In this document: piece by piece, positions 1 through 8,218 of the stretch
Numbering within the stretch: position 1 is the first letter of the stretch
Layout of the letters: each line of letters begins with the position of its first letter
Assembly (NCBI GenBank): GCA_001942045.1
Contig: MSTD01000047.1
Span: 1-13,244, forward strand
Origin: Mycolicibacterium porcinum
GTDB lineage: Bacteria > Actinomycetota > Actinomycetes > Mycobacteriales > Mycobacteriaceae
DNA: 13,244 nt
Reading direction: 5' to 3'
Notes under the pieces: generated by a model
Database searches by the model: none
What the model was told of the DNA's origin: nothing
The model's input: only the letters and a program-made list of their open reading frames with translations
Made by a program: the position numbers and the translations under genes

Positions 1-890
1 CCGAGCAGGGTGAGTGCGACCACCTTGGCTATCAGCAACCAGCCGTAGCTGGTCCGCACCAGATCGGGCAGCTGGATCCGCACCAGGGCGTTGAGCACGC
101 CGCTGATGGCCATCGCGACGAAGCACCACAGCGCCAGCGCCGAGAATCGGCGCGCCGCCAGGGCGGTGTTGGGACCGTCGGCTCCAGCCCCGGCCCGCAT
201 CGCGTGCGCGAGCAGCGCCAGCAGCCCGCCGGCCCACAGCGCCGCGGCGACCAGGTGGATGAACAGGCTGTTGGTGGCCAGATCGTGGGCGCCGCCGGAC
301 GAGGAGTGTCCGGTCAGCACGAGCGGCATCAGCGTCAGCAGCGACCCGGCCAGCAGCACCGGGGTCCATCCCCACCGCAGCACCGGCAGGCTGGCGATGG
401 TGACGGCCGCGGCCAGGATCGCCGTCCAGCGCCAGGCGGCGGACACGTCGACCAGGCTGGCCGCCGACCACACGTCGACCGGCCCGAGATGGTCGAGCAG
501 CGGTTGCCCGGACACATCGGAGATCGTCAGCGGCACCAACAGCGCCGCGCACACCGTCCACACACCGGAAGCCGCCGAGCCGAGGCGCAGCGCCCGGTAA
601 CCGGCGACATCGAGCACGCCGTTGGTCTGCGGGGCCACCAGGAACGCCGAGAACAGGAACGACCCCACCGCGATGACGGCCGCGATCTCGCCGGCAGCCC
701 GCACGAACGGCAGGCCGTAGGTGGTGATCGGGCCGGGGTTGGGCAGGCCCGTTGCGGTCAGCGCGTCGGCCAGCGACAGCGCGCCGATGCCTGCGGCCAC
801 TGCCCCGGCCAGCAGACCCACACCGACCAGCACGGGCCACACCACGCTGTTGCGCACGCTGGATGCGGCCGCCTGGCCAGCAGAAGTCAT
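1..890 (-). CDS. CopD-domain membrane protein (copper resistance D / cytochrome c oxidase assembly type), partial
   Basis: This open frame runs off the left edge; 296 codons are visible and the C-terminus is missing. The protein is strongly hydrophobic, with membrane segments at about residues 16-38, 66-86, 105-123, 155-170, 176-193, 207-229, 250-270 and 282-296. The CopD-like core is seen in TGHSSSGGAHD (193-203), with H195, H202 and H212 as possible metal ligands, then LWAGGLLAL (218-226) and SGVLNALVRI (263-272). In mycobacteria such a CopD domain is often fused to a C-terminal CtaG-like cytochrome oxidase assembly domain (Rv0102 type); that part would lie outside the window. The likely role is copper handling in the membrane (family knowledge). 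I chose the ATG at 890. An in-frame GTG at 920 would put the start inside a hairpin. It follows plsB2 by 44 bases on the same strand, so cotranscription is possible but not shown. No obvious Shine-Dalgarno precedes the ATG. Confidence 0.8.
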   Translation of the reverse strand, partial: MTSAGQAAASSVRNSVVWPVLVGVGLLAGAVAAGIGALSLADALTATGLPNPGPITTYGLPFVRAAGEIAAVIAVGSFLFSAFLVAPQTNGVLDVAGYRALRLGSAASGVWTVCAALLVPLTISDVSGQPLLDHLGPVDVWSAASLVDVSAAWRWTAILAAAVTIASLPVLRWGWTPVLLAGSLLTLMPLVLTGHSSSGGAHDLATNSLFIHLVAAALWAGGLLALLAHAMRAGAGADGPNTALAARRFSALALWCFVAMAISGVLNALVRIQLPDLVRTSYGWLLIAKVVALTLL

Positions 891-903
891 GGTCCAAGGG
901 TAT

Positions 904-923
904 GGCGTGGGCTGCGCCACGCC
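904..923. terminator. Perfect 7-bp stem-loop between plsB2 and the copD-like gene
   Basis: GGCGTGG (904-910) pairs perfectly with CCACGCC (917-923) around a 6-base loop. It starts 12 bases after the plsB2 stop codon. There is no T-tract on either side, so it is not a classical intrinsic terminator. GC-rich hairpins without a T-tract have been proposed to terminate or attenuate in mycobacteria, and it could equally be an RNA-processing or stability element that sets a lower level of the downstream gene. The structure is seen; the function is inferred. Confidence 0.4.
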
Positions 924-934
924 GGTGCCCAGTC

Positions 935-3304
935 CTACGGAGCGCGCTGCGCGCGGCGCTGCTTCTCCCGGAAGTAGAACTGCTCACGGGCGATCTCGTC
1001 GACCTTGTCCATGTCGGCGACGATCCCCCGCAGTTCGTCCCGGAAGGCATCGCGGCGTGCCTTCAGATCGGGGCCGTTGACCAGCAGGTCCTGGTCGGCC
1101 GCCACCTGCCGCGCGGTGGCGAACAGCAACGCCGACACCGACTCGTTGCTGCCCACCCGACCCTGGGCGACGTACTGACGTCCGACGCCGAGCGCGCGCC
1201 TGGTCAGGTCCCGCTCGCTGATCTCGGCCGGCGCATCGCGCAACACGTCGGCGACGATCCCGTAGGCCTCGAAGAACGGGCGCAACATCGCGCCCACCAA
1301 CAGCGGCCGCTTGCTGCGCAACATCTGATAGATGTCGTCACCTCCGGCGGAGACCTTGGCTTCCCAGCCCCCGGCCGCCTGCCCTTCCGGCGTCCGGTCG
1401 TACCACGACAGCTCCTCGGCGACGTTGTCGCGGAAGGCCGCCGAATCCGCGAAGTAGAAATCGAACTTGAGCAGATCACGCAACCGCATCACCTGATCCC
1501 AGAACGCCTGCAGCGGATCGTCGGCGGCCCGGGCGGCATAGGCCAGGGCCAGCTCGACGATCGAGGTCTCCTGGAAGGCATGGATCAGCGAGTTGCGGTA
1601 GAACGCGGCCTCCAGTTCATCCTCGGGGGCGATCCGCCACACCGGTTCACGCCCGCTGTCGACGAGCGTCACCGGGTGCCCGCCGGACAGGGCGTCGACC
1701 GCCGAGCGCACACCCTCGGCGGTGCGCAACCGCAGGGCGCTGTTGGTCATTGGGGTGTTCTTGCGCTCCAGGTAGTCCAGCGAGTCCTGCAGCGTGTGAT
1801 GCAGCTGATCGAGCGTCAGGGCTACGCCGCGGGCGCCCAGCAACAGTGCCGACACCAGGTTCGTGGCGTTGACGGGCGTCACCCGCAGGATGCGCCAGGC
1901 CACCTCGAAGGCCATCTTCTGCATCGCCAGGCGTTTGGCCGCCTCGTCGTGGGCCATCTCGCCGCCCGGCTCGCCGAGATGCTCGCGCATCGAAACCGCT
2001 TCCGGGAAGCGGACATAGATCTTGCCGTAGTTGCGTTCGCCCTGCGCCTTGATGAAGTTGTACAGCCAGCTCAGGCCCTCGGGCGTCTTCTCACCGCCGC
2101 GGGCGTACGCGGCGTACTCGGCCGTCTCGTGCAGCTGGTCGAAGCTGATCGACACCGGCTGCAGCAGGATGTCGTCGCTGCGGCCGTCGAGGTAGGCGTT
2201 GGCGACATAGGCGAGCAGTCCGAGCTTGGGCGGCAACATCTTTCCGGTCCTGGACCGGGTGCCCTCGATGGACCAGTTCAGGTTGAACCGCTTCTCCACG
2301 ATGTAGCCGACGTACTGCCGCAGCACGTACTTGTACAGCGGGTCATCGAGTTTGCGGCGCAGGAAGATGACGCCGGAATGCCGGAACAGCGGACCCATCA
2401 GGCCGAACGACAGGTTGATGCCCGCGAACGTGTAGACCGGGGGCAACCGGTTCTCCTGCATGGCCACCGGAACGATGACGCCGTCGAGGTAGGACCGGTG
2501 CGAGAACAGCAGCACCGCCGGATGTTGTTCCAGGGCATGGCGCATCGACTCGATCTCGGTGCGGTCGTAGTCGATGCGCGGGTCGAATCCGCGGCTGAAG
2601 ATGGCCCGGCCCAACGTTGGGATCAGGTCCACCGAGAACCGGCTCCACCCGGTGGAGAGCTCGTCGAGCATCTCGCCGGCCTTCTCCACCGTCGCCCCGG
2701 GGATCTGCTCCAGGCCCTGCCGGAAGCGCGCCGAGTCGAGCATCTCCGGCTTGACCAGCCGCGGCGACTTGTATTCGGGGCCCAGCAGGCGAAGCTCCAC
2801 CCGCTCGATCGCCAGCACCGCGCGGCGAAGGACGAATCGTGCGAACTCCCTGGGGTTTTCCGCGACCGTGGTCTCACTCCACTGCTTGCGCAGTTCCGAT
2901 ACCTTGGCCGGTTCACCGGCGACGATCCGTGCGCGCGTCGGGTCCTTGCGCAGGATGCGACGCTGCAGGATCTCCGGCGGCCGGTACGTGTCGCGGCCCG
3001 AGATCAGGCCGACCACCTTCAACCGGGTGGGTAACCCGCCGGGGACCCAGAACACCCGGACCGGAACCACCAACCGATCCTCGTCCGATTCCAGTTCCTC
3101 GACCAGACGGGCCACCACGCCGGGGGCGGGTTCGTCGGTGGCCGGCAGCTGCAGTACCTCGACGGTGGTGTCGGGGTGTTCGCGCCGCTGTGCCTTGAGC
3201 CAGTCGTTGAGCAGTTCGAGCTCGGCCGGTGACGACACCGACGCGAGCACCAGAGCATCGTCGGTGGTGCTGAAGCTCGGGTAGTCGTCGATACCCGTGG
3301 TCAT
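935..3304 (-). CDS. plsB2: Glycerol-3-phosphate 1-O-acyltransferase PlsB2
   Basis: This enzyme transfers a fatty acyl group from acyl-CoA (or acyl-ACP) to sn-glycerol 3-phosphate, giving lysophosphatidate, the first step of phospholipid and triacylglycerol synthesis at the inner membrane face. All four acyltransferase blocks are present in its 789 residues: HRSYLD (269-274, the HX4D catalytic pair H269/D274), GVIFLRR (311-317), EGTRSRTGK (347-355, phosphate binding) and LQPVSISFD (381-389). About 270 residues precede the catalytic core and about 400 follow it, as in long PlsB proteins rather than short PlsC-type ones. The ATG at 3304 overlaps the plsC stop by 4 bases (ATGA), which implies translational coupling and fixes the start. 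Its position after WS/DGAT and plsC matches M. tuberculosis Rv2482c. No key residue is missing. Confidence 0.95.
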   Translation of the reverse strand: MTTGIDDYPSFSTTDDALVLASVSSPAELELLNDWLKAQRREHPDTTVEVLQLPATDEPAPGVVARLVEELESDEDRLVVPVRVFWVPGGLPTRLKVVGLISGRDTYRPPEILQRRILRKDPTRARIVAGEPAKVSELRKQWSETTVAENPREFARFVLRRAVLAIERVELRLLGPEYKSPRLVKPEMLDSARFRQGLEQIPGATVEKAGEMLDELSTGWSRFSVDLIPTLGRAIFSRGFDPRIDYDRTEIESMRHALEQHPAVLLFSHRSYLDGVIVPVAMQENRLPPVYTFAGINLSFGLMGPLFRHSGVIFLRRKLDDPLYKYVLRQYVGYIVEKRFNLNWSIEGTRSRTGKMLPPKLGLLAYVANAYLDGRSDDILLQPVSISFDQLHETAEYAAYARGGEKTPEGLSWLYNFIKAQGERNYGKIYVRFPEAVSMREHLGEPGGEMAHDEAAKRLAMQKMAFEVAWRILRVTPVNATNLVSALLLGARGVALTLDQLHHTLQDSLDYLERKNTPMTNSALRLRTAEGVRSAVDALSGGHPVTLVDSGREPVWRIAPEDELEAAFYRNSLIHAFQETSIVELALAYAARAADDPLQAFWDQVMRLRDLLKFDFYFADSAAFRDNVAEELSWYDRTPEGQAAGGWEAKVSAGGDDIYQMLRSKRPLLVGAMLRPFFEAYGIVADVLRDAPAEISERDLTRRALGVGRQYVAQGRVGSNESVSALLFATARQVAADQDLLVNGPDLKARRDAFRDELRGIVADMDKVDEIAREQFYFREKQRRAQRAP

Positions 3305-4932
3305 GGTCGGCCCTTGGGAGTCGACCGCGGCGACGAGGTATCCGATTTGGGTGCAGCCTTTTTCGCGGGTGCCTTCTTCGCCGGAGCCTTCTTGGCGGCG
3401 CGGCGCGGTGCGGTCTTCTTGGCCGGCGTGGCGCGGGAGTAGATGTCGAATGTGGGCAGTTCGTCGTGCGGCCAGGATTTCAGCGTGTCGAGGTAGATCT
3501 GTCGGACCTCGGCGATGCGGTCGGCGAGGTTGTCGACCGTCCAGTCCTCGACCGAGATCGGCGGATACACCGCCACGTCCACCTTGCCGGGGTTGAAGGT
3601 GCTGGAATCGCGGTGTGCGATCACCTCGGCGTTGCGGATCACGATCGGCACGATCGGCACCCCGGCGGCCATGGCGATGCGGAACGGGCCCTTCTTGAAC
3701 GGGCCGACCTCGGTGGTGTCGAGCCGGGTGCCTTCGGGGGCGATCAGAATCGACAAGCCTTTGCGGGCAAGCTCTTCCACTTTGTGCAGGCTTTCGACGG
3801 CCTTCTCCGGGTCGTCGCGGTCGATGAACGCCGCATCCATCACCTTGCCCAGTGGGCCCATCAAGGGGTTCTTCTCGAGTTCCTTCTTCCCGACCCCGGT
3901 GAAGTCCACCCCGACGAGCCGGCCCGCGATCATCGGGTCGGCCTGGTTGCGGTGATTGAAGATGAACACCGCGGGCCGCTGCGCGGTCAGGTTCTCCTCG
4001 CCGAGAACGTTGAGCTCAATGCCCGTGGTGAGCATCAGCAGCTTGCTCCAGTTCGACGTGAAGAAGTTGACCCCGGTGCGCTTGTTGCGGGTGAGCAGAC
4101 CGAGCCCGATCGCCCCGGCGGCGACCGTCGGGATGGTGGCCAGGCTGGCCAGCGTGCGCAGTTGCGCGACGGGGCTGCTGCCGCTACGGCTGCTGAATTT
4201 CAGCACCGGCCAGCCGCGTTTGGCGGCGACGGCGGCCAGCTTGCCGGCCGGATTCGTCGGCCGCGGGTTGCCCACCAGGTACATCAGGGCGACGTCCTCG
4301 TCGCCGTCGGCGTAGAAGTAGCTCCTGGTCAGGTCCACCCCGTTGGCCGCCGAGAAGTTCTGCACCGCACGGGCTTTGCCGGGACCCCAGATCACCGGCC
4401 TCATCACCTCTCCGGTGATCAGGCCGTCCTCGTCGGTCTCGAACTTGTTGCACAGCACATTGTCGATGCCGAGAAAACGTGCGACCGGCTCGACCTGAAC
4501 CGTCAGCGCCGACGAGCTCAGCACCACGGTGTGCCCACGGTCCATGTGTGCGCGCACCATCGCACGCATCTCGGGATACATGCGGCCCTGTACGTGTTGG
4601 ATGAACAGCCGCTCGCCCAGCTCGTCGAGATCGCTGAGTGAGTTGCCGCGCAGCATCCGGGCGCCCTTGCCGATCAGGTCCTCGAACTCCGAGCGGCCCA
4701 ACTGGTGGTTGAGTCCGGCCTGGACCATCCCGATGAACTCACCGACGCCCATCTGGCCGCGGCGCAACCGGTCCCGGGTCATGATCACGCCGGTGAAACC
4801 GGCGACCAAGGTTCCGTCCAAATCGAAGAACGCGCCGATCTCGGGGCCCTCCGGGCTCCCCTCGATCTCGGCCAGAGTGCCGGGCAACCGCATCTGTTTG
4901 GTACCGCGGGCGCTGGAATCTTTCGAAGTCAC
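3301..4932 (-). CDS. plsC: Bifunctional HAD-family hydrolase / 1-acylglycerol-3-phosphate acyltransferase PlsC
   Basis: This is a two-domain fusion of 543 residues. The N-terminal HAD phosphatase-like domain has motif I DLDGT (37-41, nucleophile D37 and D39), motif II SSSA (139-142) and the acidic motif YADGDED (207-213); it resembles phosphoserine-phosphatase-like HADs. A hydrophobic stretch (about 261-280) links it to a PlsC domain with NHRNQAD (326-332, H327 and D332 of HX4D), APEGTR (398-403) and [11 protein letters not shown] (425-435). The C-terminus (about 503-543) is a Lys/Ala/Pro tail. PlsC enzymes acylate lysophosphatidate to phosphatidate. In mycobacteria sn-2 acylation has been assigned to another enzyme, PlsM, so the exact in vivo role here is uncertain. 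The start is GTG, with GGGAG nine bases upstream, and overlaps the WS/DGAT stop by 4 bases (GTGA). It is the orthologue of Rv2483c by order and architecture. Confidence 0.92.
   Translation of the reverse strand: MTSKDSSARGTKQMRLPGTLAEIEGSPEGPEIGAFFDLDGTLVAGFTGVIMTRDRLRRGQMGVGEFIGMVQAGLNHQLGRSEFEDLIGKGARMLRGNSLSDLDELGERLFIQHVQGRMYPEMRAMVRAHMDRGHTVVLSSSALTVQVEPVARFLGIDNVLCNKFETDEDGLITGEVMRPVIWGPGKARAVQNFSAANGVDLTRSYFYADGDEDVALMYLVGNPRPTNPAGKLAAVAAKRGWPVLKFSSRSGSSPVAQLRTLASLATIPTVAAGAIGLGLLTRNKRTGVNFFTSNWSKLLMLTTGIELNVLGEENLTAQRPAVFIFNHRNQADPMIAGRLVGVDFTGVGKKELEKNPLMGPLGKVMDAAFIDRDDPEKAVESLHKVEELARKGLSILIAPEGTRLDTTEVGPFKKGPFRIAMAAGVPIVPIVIRNAEVIAHRDSSTFNPGKVDVAVYPPISVEDWTVDNLADRIAEVRQIYLDTLKSWPHDELPTFDIYSRATPAKKTAPRRAAKKAPAKKAPAKKAAPKSDTSSPRSTPKGRP
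3346..3423 (-). repeat. Low-complexity Lys/Ala/Pro repeat encoding the PlsC C-terminal tail
   Basis: The coding sequence here repeats AKKAP-like units ([22 protein letters not shown]), giving a strongly basic tail of roughly 25 residues followed by a Ser/Pro/Lys end. The composition resembles the tails of actinobacterial histone-like proteins such as HupB. It lies beyond the acyltransferase domain and is probably disordered. Tract length may vary between strains because the units are short and similar. Confidence 0.7.
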
Positions 4933-6398
4933 TGTGCGGCACTCCCGTTCGTCGCCGACGTGTCGCTGCTGAAGGAGGCCGGCTCCGCTCGGCCATCACC
5001 GCCGAGCGCCAGCACCTCGTCGAAGCCCGCCAGCAGGCACTCGGCGAACAGCTTCTCGTCGGCGATGGCGGCCCGGTCGTAGCGGGTGGTGACGGTGATG
5101 TAGCCCGATCTCGAGATCAACACCACCATCATCGCTACCCCGGGCAGCGGGCCAATTCCGTAGTGACGCAAGATCTTCGCGCCGGCGATGAAGGTGTCCC
5201 CCGGGTAGACCGGGACATTGCTGGCCTGCACGTCGGAGTTCACCACCGATCCGGCCACGGTCTCCAGTACGGCGTCGGGCAGCAGACTCAGCACGGGAGC
5301 GATCGAGCCCACCATGTCGATGGCACGCTCCTCGCGCTTGCTCGTCATCTGCGAGCGAACGGCTTTGACCCGGGTCTCCGGGTCGACGATCCCGACGGGC
5401 GCGGCAATGTTGACCCCGGCGAAGCGGTTACCGCCGGCCGGATCGTCCTCGGAACGCAGGTTGACCGGCACCGCCATCGGCAACGTATCGATCGAGATGC
5501 CCTTGGCCTCGTGGTAGAGCCGGAGTGCCCCGCACAGCCCGGCCAGGTAGGCGTCGTTGATCGAGCCGCCGGCCGCCTTGGCCGCCCGGTGCAGGTCGGA
5601 GAACGGGATGTCGATCGCTTCCGTGCGAGACGACAGGCTGCGGCGGCGAAGCAGCGGCGAGGGGTGCGCCGCGGGCCCCATCACCCGCGCGCCGGACATC
5701 GCGTAGTCGACCACACCGCTGACCGCCGAGACCGGGTCGCGCACCACCTTGGTCACCGTGCGGGCCGCCTGCCCCAGCGCGCCGAGCACACCGCCGGCGA
5801 TCGATCCGGGGAGGCGGTTGATTCCCTCCCGCATCAGATCGTTGGGCGAGAGGTCCTGTGGGATGGGCAGCGGCGCCGGTTCGGTCGGTTCGGGATCACG
5901 TTCGAGGTCGTAGATGTTGGCGAACATCTCGACGATGCCGACGCCGTCGGACACCGCGTGGCTCAGGTGCAGGATGGTCGCCGCGCGGCCGTCGGCCAGC
6001 CCCTCGACCAAGGTGGCGCTCCACAATGGACGGCTGATGTCCATCGGCGACTGCAGCGCGACCTCGGCCAGGTCGAATACCTCTCGCAGCGTTCCCGGCT
6101 CCGGGACGCGCACCCGCCGCACGTGATAGTCGAGGTTGAAGTCGGGATCGACGACCCAGCGCGGCGCCGCCGTGGGCAGCGTTGGCATGACGACCTTCTG
6201 ACGCAGCCGCAGGACCTTGCGCGACGCGCTGTCGAGCCGGGCGCGGAATCGTTCCCAATCCGGTGTGGTGTCGAGGATCTCAACGCCCAGGATTCCCGAC
6301 CGCGTGCGCGGATTCGCCTCTCCCCGATGCAACAGCTGATCGACTGCGCTCAGTTCTTCGGGCAGTCCGGCCACGTCCGACTCCGGCACGTCGCTCAT
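4929..6398 (-). CDS. Wax ester synthase / diacylglycerol acyltransferase (WS/DGAT family)
   Basis: WS/DGAT enzymes join an acyl-CoA to a fatty alcohol or to diacylglycerol, making wax esters or triacylglycerol as storage lipid. The protein (489 residues from the chosen start) shows the family landmarks: SRPLW (122-126), the active-site motif HLSHAVSDG (144-152), NDAYLA (281-286), PVNLR (311-315) and GNRFA (323-327), with a C-terminal DUF1298-like half. The first histidine of the canonical HHxxxDG is serine here (S146); the catalytic H147, D151 and G152 remain. I chose the ATG at 6398 because a long purine-rich Shine-Dalgarno lies directly upstream; the frame stays open to a GTG at 6443, but that has no such support. 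It is first in the minus-strand lipid operon and is the counterpart of Rv2484c. A TAGCGT at 6447-6442 could be its -10, without a clear -35. Confidence 0.9.
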   Translation of the reverse strand: MSDVPESDVAGLPEELSAVDQLLHRGEANPRTRSGILGVEILDTTPDWERFRARLDSASRKVLRLRQKVVMPTLPTAAPRWVVDPDFNLDYHVRRVRVPEPGTLREVFDLAEVALQSPMDISRPLWSATLVEGLADGRAATILHLSHAVSDGVGIVEMFANIYDLERDPEPTEPAPLPIPQDLSPNDLMREGINRLPGSIAGGVLGALGQAARTVTKVVRDPVSAVSGVVDYAMSGARVMGPAAHPSPLLRRRSLSSRTEAIDIPFSDLHRAAKAAGGSINDAYLAGLCGALRLYHEAKGISIDTLPMAVPVNLRSEDDPAGGNRFAGVNIAAPVGIVDPETRVKAVRSQMTSKREERAIDMVGSIAPVLSLLPDAVLETVAGSVVNSDVQASNVPVYPGDTFIAGAKILRHYGIGPLPGVAMMVVLISRSGYITVTTRYDRAAIADEKLFAECLLAGFDEVLALGGDGRAEPASFSSDTSATNGSAAQ

Positions 6399-6405
6399 AG
6401 CGTGG

Positions 6406-6420
6406 TCCCTCTCCCCTCCC
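6406..6420 (-). promoter_or_regulatory. Extended purine-rich ribosome binding site that sets the WS/DGAT start
   Basis: Read on the minus strand, this is fifteen consecutive purines, GGGAGGGGAGAGGGA, ending seven bases before the ATG at 6398. It is longer than a usual Shine-Dalgarno and decides the start against the upstream in-frame GTG at 6443. It may support strong translation of the first gene of the coupled lipid operon. Confidence 0.6.
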
Positions 6421-6610
6421 CTGGCCGCCAGTGCAGCGTCCACGCTAGTCCGCTACCGGCCCCGCGGGAGGGCTTTGCCGGGCGTCCGTGGCGCGTCACC
6501 GTCCTTCACGCCGAGGTACGGGTTTCCTCGATTGGCGGGAGGTGGAGGTGTTGCGGTTCGCGCAGCCCACGTGGTGCATATCCGTTTCGGTAACGACACC
6601 CCACGCGGTG

Positions 6611-6616
6611 TAAATT
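6611..6616 (+). promoter_or_regulatory. Probable -10 element of the tRNA-Arg gene
   Basis: TAAATT is an AT-rich hexamer fitting TANNNT in otherwise GC-rich sequence. It ends 15 bases before the mature tRNA 5' end, leaving room for a start point about 7 bases downstream and a short 5' leader removed by RNase P. No convincing -35 is seen at the usual spacing. Confidence 0.4.
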
Positions 6617-6631
6617 GTGGTGGTCCGACTT

Positions 6632-6707
6632 GCCCCCGTGGCGCAACGGATAGCGCATCCGGTTTCTACCCGGTCGGTTGCAGGTTCGAATCCTGTCGGG
6701 GGTGCCA
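6632..6707 (+). tRNA. tRNA-Arg (anticodon TCT)
   Basis: This 76-base gene folds as a full cloverleaf. The acceptor stem GCCCCCG (6632-6638) pairs with CGGGGGT (6697-6703), with a G-T pair at the end. The D-stem is GCGC/GCGC (6641-6644, 6653-6656). The anticodon stem TCCGG/CCGGT (6658-6662, 6670-6674) has one T-T mismatch at its base. The anticodon is TCT at 6665-6667, flanked by T33 and A37, and reads AGA. The T-stem GCAGG/CCTGT encloses TTCGAAT (6685-6691). The discriminator is G6704 and CCA (6705-6707) is encoded. It reads AGA, a codon expected to be rare in a GC-rich genome. It sits between the lipid operon and the stress/catabolic genes, facing away from the former. Confidence 0.95.
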
Positions 6708-6763
6708 TATCTCGTTCGTTTGACGTGTGCTTCTCGTTCTTGAGCGCACGGTATCCCGCACGT

Positions 6764-6781
6764 CCGACAGCTCCATGTCGG
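6764..6781 (+). terminator. Candidate hairpin downstream of the tRNA-Arg gene
   Basis: CCGACA (6764-6769) pairs perfectly with TGTCGG (6776-6781) around the loop GCTCCA. It is the best inverted repeat between the tRNA and the stress-protein gene and could end tRNA transcription. There is no T-tract and the stem is short, so this is a weak call. Confidence 0.25.
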
Positions 6782-6880
6782 TCGAGTGCTGTGACACGGC
6801 GCGAAGCCCAATCTCCACCGGCGGAAGATTGACGTGCATTAAGGTCTGTTTGTCCTGGTAGCCGACAGTTCGGAGCTGAC

Positions 6881-7369
6881 ATGAGCACGTATCGGACGAT
6901 CCTTGTCGGTACAGATGGATCCGACTCGTCGCTACGCGCGGTCCACCGCGCCGGCGAGATCGCCGCGCAGGAGAACGCGAAGCTGATCATCGCGAGCGCT
7001 CATCAACCCGTGGCCGAAAAGGGCGGCTGGTCGCGAGCGCCGTCGCCTGATCACGTGGTCGATACGCGCGCGGAGGACAGCCTCAAGCGCGAGGGCTACC
7101 GGATGCACGGCGCCGCCCCGGTCTACGAGATCCTCCAGGTGGCGCGCGACCGGGCCAGGGCCGCCGGCGCCTCGGATGTCGTCGAGCGGGCCGTTGAAGG
7201 TGCGCCGGTCGATGCACTCGTGAGACTGGCCACCGACATCAAGGCGGATCTGATCGTGGTCGGCGACATCGGGCTGGACTCGGTTGCCGGGCGCCTGTTG
7301 GGCTCGGTGCCCGCCACCATCGCCCGGCGGGTGAAGATCGACATCCTCATCGTCCACACCGCCGACTGA
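6881..7369 (+). CDS. Universal stress protein (UspA family, Rv1636-like)
   Basis: This single-domain cytoplasmic USP has 162 residues. It shows the N-terminal strand TILVGTDGSDSS (6-17) with the conserved Asp (D12) and the nucleotide-binding motif G-2x-G-9x-GS complete as G128, G131, G141 and S142, so it should bind ATP or a related nucleotide. The wording of the start and of the GAPVDALV and GRLLGSVPA segments is close to my recollection of M. tuberculosis Rv1636, a small USP reported to bind cAMP; this copy seems to carry extra residues around 43-62. GGAG lies five bases before the ATG, supporting the start. It is transcribed away from the tRNA and converges on the MBL gene, ending 10 bases from it. 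Its partner process is not clear from context. Confidence is high for the family and moderate for cAMP binding. Confidence 0.92.
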   Translation: MSTYRTILVGTDGSDSSLRAVHRAGEIAAQENAKLIIASAHQPVAEKGGWSRAPSPDHVVDTRAEDSLKREGYRMHGAAPVYEILQVARDRARAAGASDVVERAVEGAPVDALVRLATDIKADLIVVGDIGLDSVAGRLLGSVPATIARRVKIDILIVHTAD

Positions 7370-7379
7370 AACACCGCGG

Positions 7380-8213
7380 CTACAGCGGCACCCACATCAG
7401 CCGGTCGTCGTCGGCGACGACGGTGCCTGCGGTCGGGGCCGCGAAGTGAGTTCCGAACAGCAGGGCCTGCTCGTCGGCGACGTCCTGCAGCAGCCGGGCG
7501 CGGGTCACCGCGGCCGCGGCCGGGTCGTCGTCGGGCAGTGCCTGCACCTCGGGATGCGTGATCTGCACGGGATGGTGGATGACGTCCCCGCTGATGATCG
7601 CCACTTCCCCGCCGGATTCGAGCCGAACGGCGGTGTGGCCCGAGGTGTGGCCCGGTGTGGGGAGCAGCCGAATCTCGTCGGTGATCGCGTGGTCCATCTC
7701 CGTCAGCCGCAGAACGTCGTGTGCGACAAGCGGTTCGACGGTCTCGGCGGCGGCCCGGTTCGGCGCCGAGGACTCCCGCCACGACGTGTACTCGTCGGCG
7801 GTGATCAGGTAGGTGGCGTTGGGATAGGTGGGGACCCAGGCACCGTCGCGCTGGGTGGTGTTGCGCCCGGCGTGGTCGAGGTGAAGGTGGGTACACACGA
7901 CGGTGGTCACCTCGTCGGGGCCGAATCCGGCCGCGGCCAAGGACTGTCGGTACCGGTTGGGATCCATGGGGATCTGGTACGGCAGGTCGTGGCCTTCCCC
8001 GAAGCAGCAGTCCACCACCACGAGCTCGTCACCGGATTCGACGAGGAACGACTGGATGGCGATCAGTAGATTGCCCGCGTCGTCGACGTAGTGCGGGTGG
8101 AGCCAGCTGCCGAGCTCGGACGGGAGCCCGCGAAACAGCCGGTCGGGCCGGGTCGGCACGACCGTTTCCAGGACCGAGTGAATCGTCAACGCGCCGATGG
8201 TCCACTTCTGCAT
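7380..8213 (-). CDS. Metallo-beta-lactamase-fold hydrolase
   Basis: This is a 277-residue MBL-fold enzyme with the complete dinuclear metal set: THLHLDH (108-114; H109, H111, D113, H114), TPGHT (186-190; H189), SGD (208-210; D210) and GTHF (254-257; H256). There is no signal peptide, so it is probably cytoplasmic. Length and motif layout resemble the broad lactonase/methyl-parathion-hydrolase-like group of MBL proteins, which open lactones or cleave esters; the substrate cannot be read from sequence. It is divergent from the gntR gene, 82 bases apart. A probable promoter on its strand (TTGTAT, 17-base spacer, TACGGT) contains a palindrome also found at the acyl-CoA ligase promoter, so it likely belongs to the same regulon and may hydrolyse a pathway intermediate such as a lactone or thioester (inference). 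Confidence 0.88.
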   Translation of the reverse strand: MQKWTIGALTIHSVLETVVPTRPDRLFRGLPSELGSWLHPHYVDDAGNLLIAIQSFLVESGDELVVVDCCFGEGHDLPYQIPMDPNRYRQSLAAAGFGPDEVTTVVCTHLHLDHAGRNTTQRDGAWVPTYPNATYLITADEYTSWRESSAPNRAAAETVEPLVAHDVLRLTEMDHAITDEIRLLPTPGHTSGHTAVRLESGGEVAIISGDVIHHPVQITHPEVQALPDDDPAAAAVTRARLLQDVADEQALLFGTHFAAPTAGTVVADDDRLMWVPL

Positions 8214-8218
8214 GGCTC

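Noticed and set aside
752..3034. 760-codon plus-strand open frame opposite plsB2
   Set aside because: It is antisense to a gene with all PlsB motifs; its composition (Gln/His/Arg/Gly/Asp rich, no domain pattern) is typical of GC-rich shadow frames.
6399..6443. 15-residue N-terminal extension of the WS/DGAT from GTG 6443
   Set aside because: A strong purine-rich ribosome binding site directly precedes the ATG at 6398 and lies inside the proposed extension.
6823..6850. GGAAGA-19 bases-GTT upstream of the stress-protein gene, resembling a SigE/SigH-type promoter
   Set aside because: The -35 does not fit the preferred GGAAY and the -10 is only three bases; a chance match is likely, although the distance to the gene would be suitable.
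6708..6880. Possible attachment site after the tRNA
   Set aside because: No second copy of the tRNA 3' end, integrase or transposase is visible in the window; no CRISPR-like repeat array was seen either.
6496..6990. Minus-strand open frame whose peptide includes PPTGFEPATDRVETG across the tRNA
   Set aside because: This peptide is the conceptual translation of the antisense of a tRNA gene, a well-known annotation artefact; the region is tRNA-Arg plus its flanks.
7374..7388. CCGC/GCGG inverted repeat between the convergent USP and MBL genes
   Set aside because: Only a 4-bp stem extending into the MBL stop region; too weak to call a bidirectional terminator.
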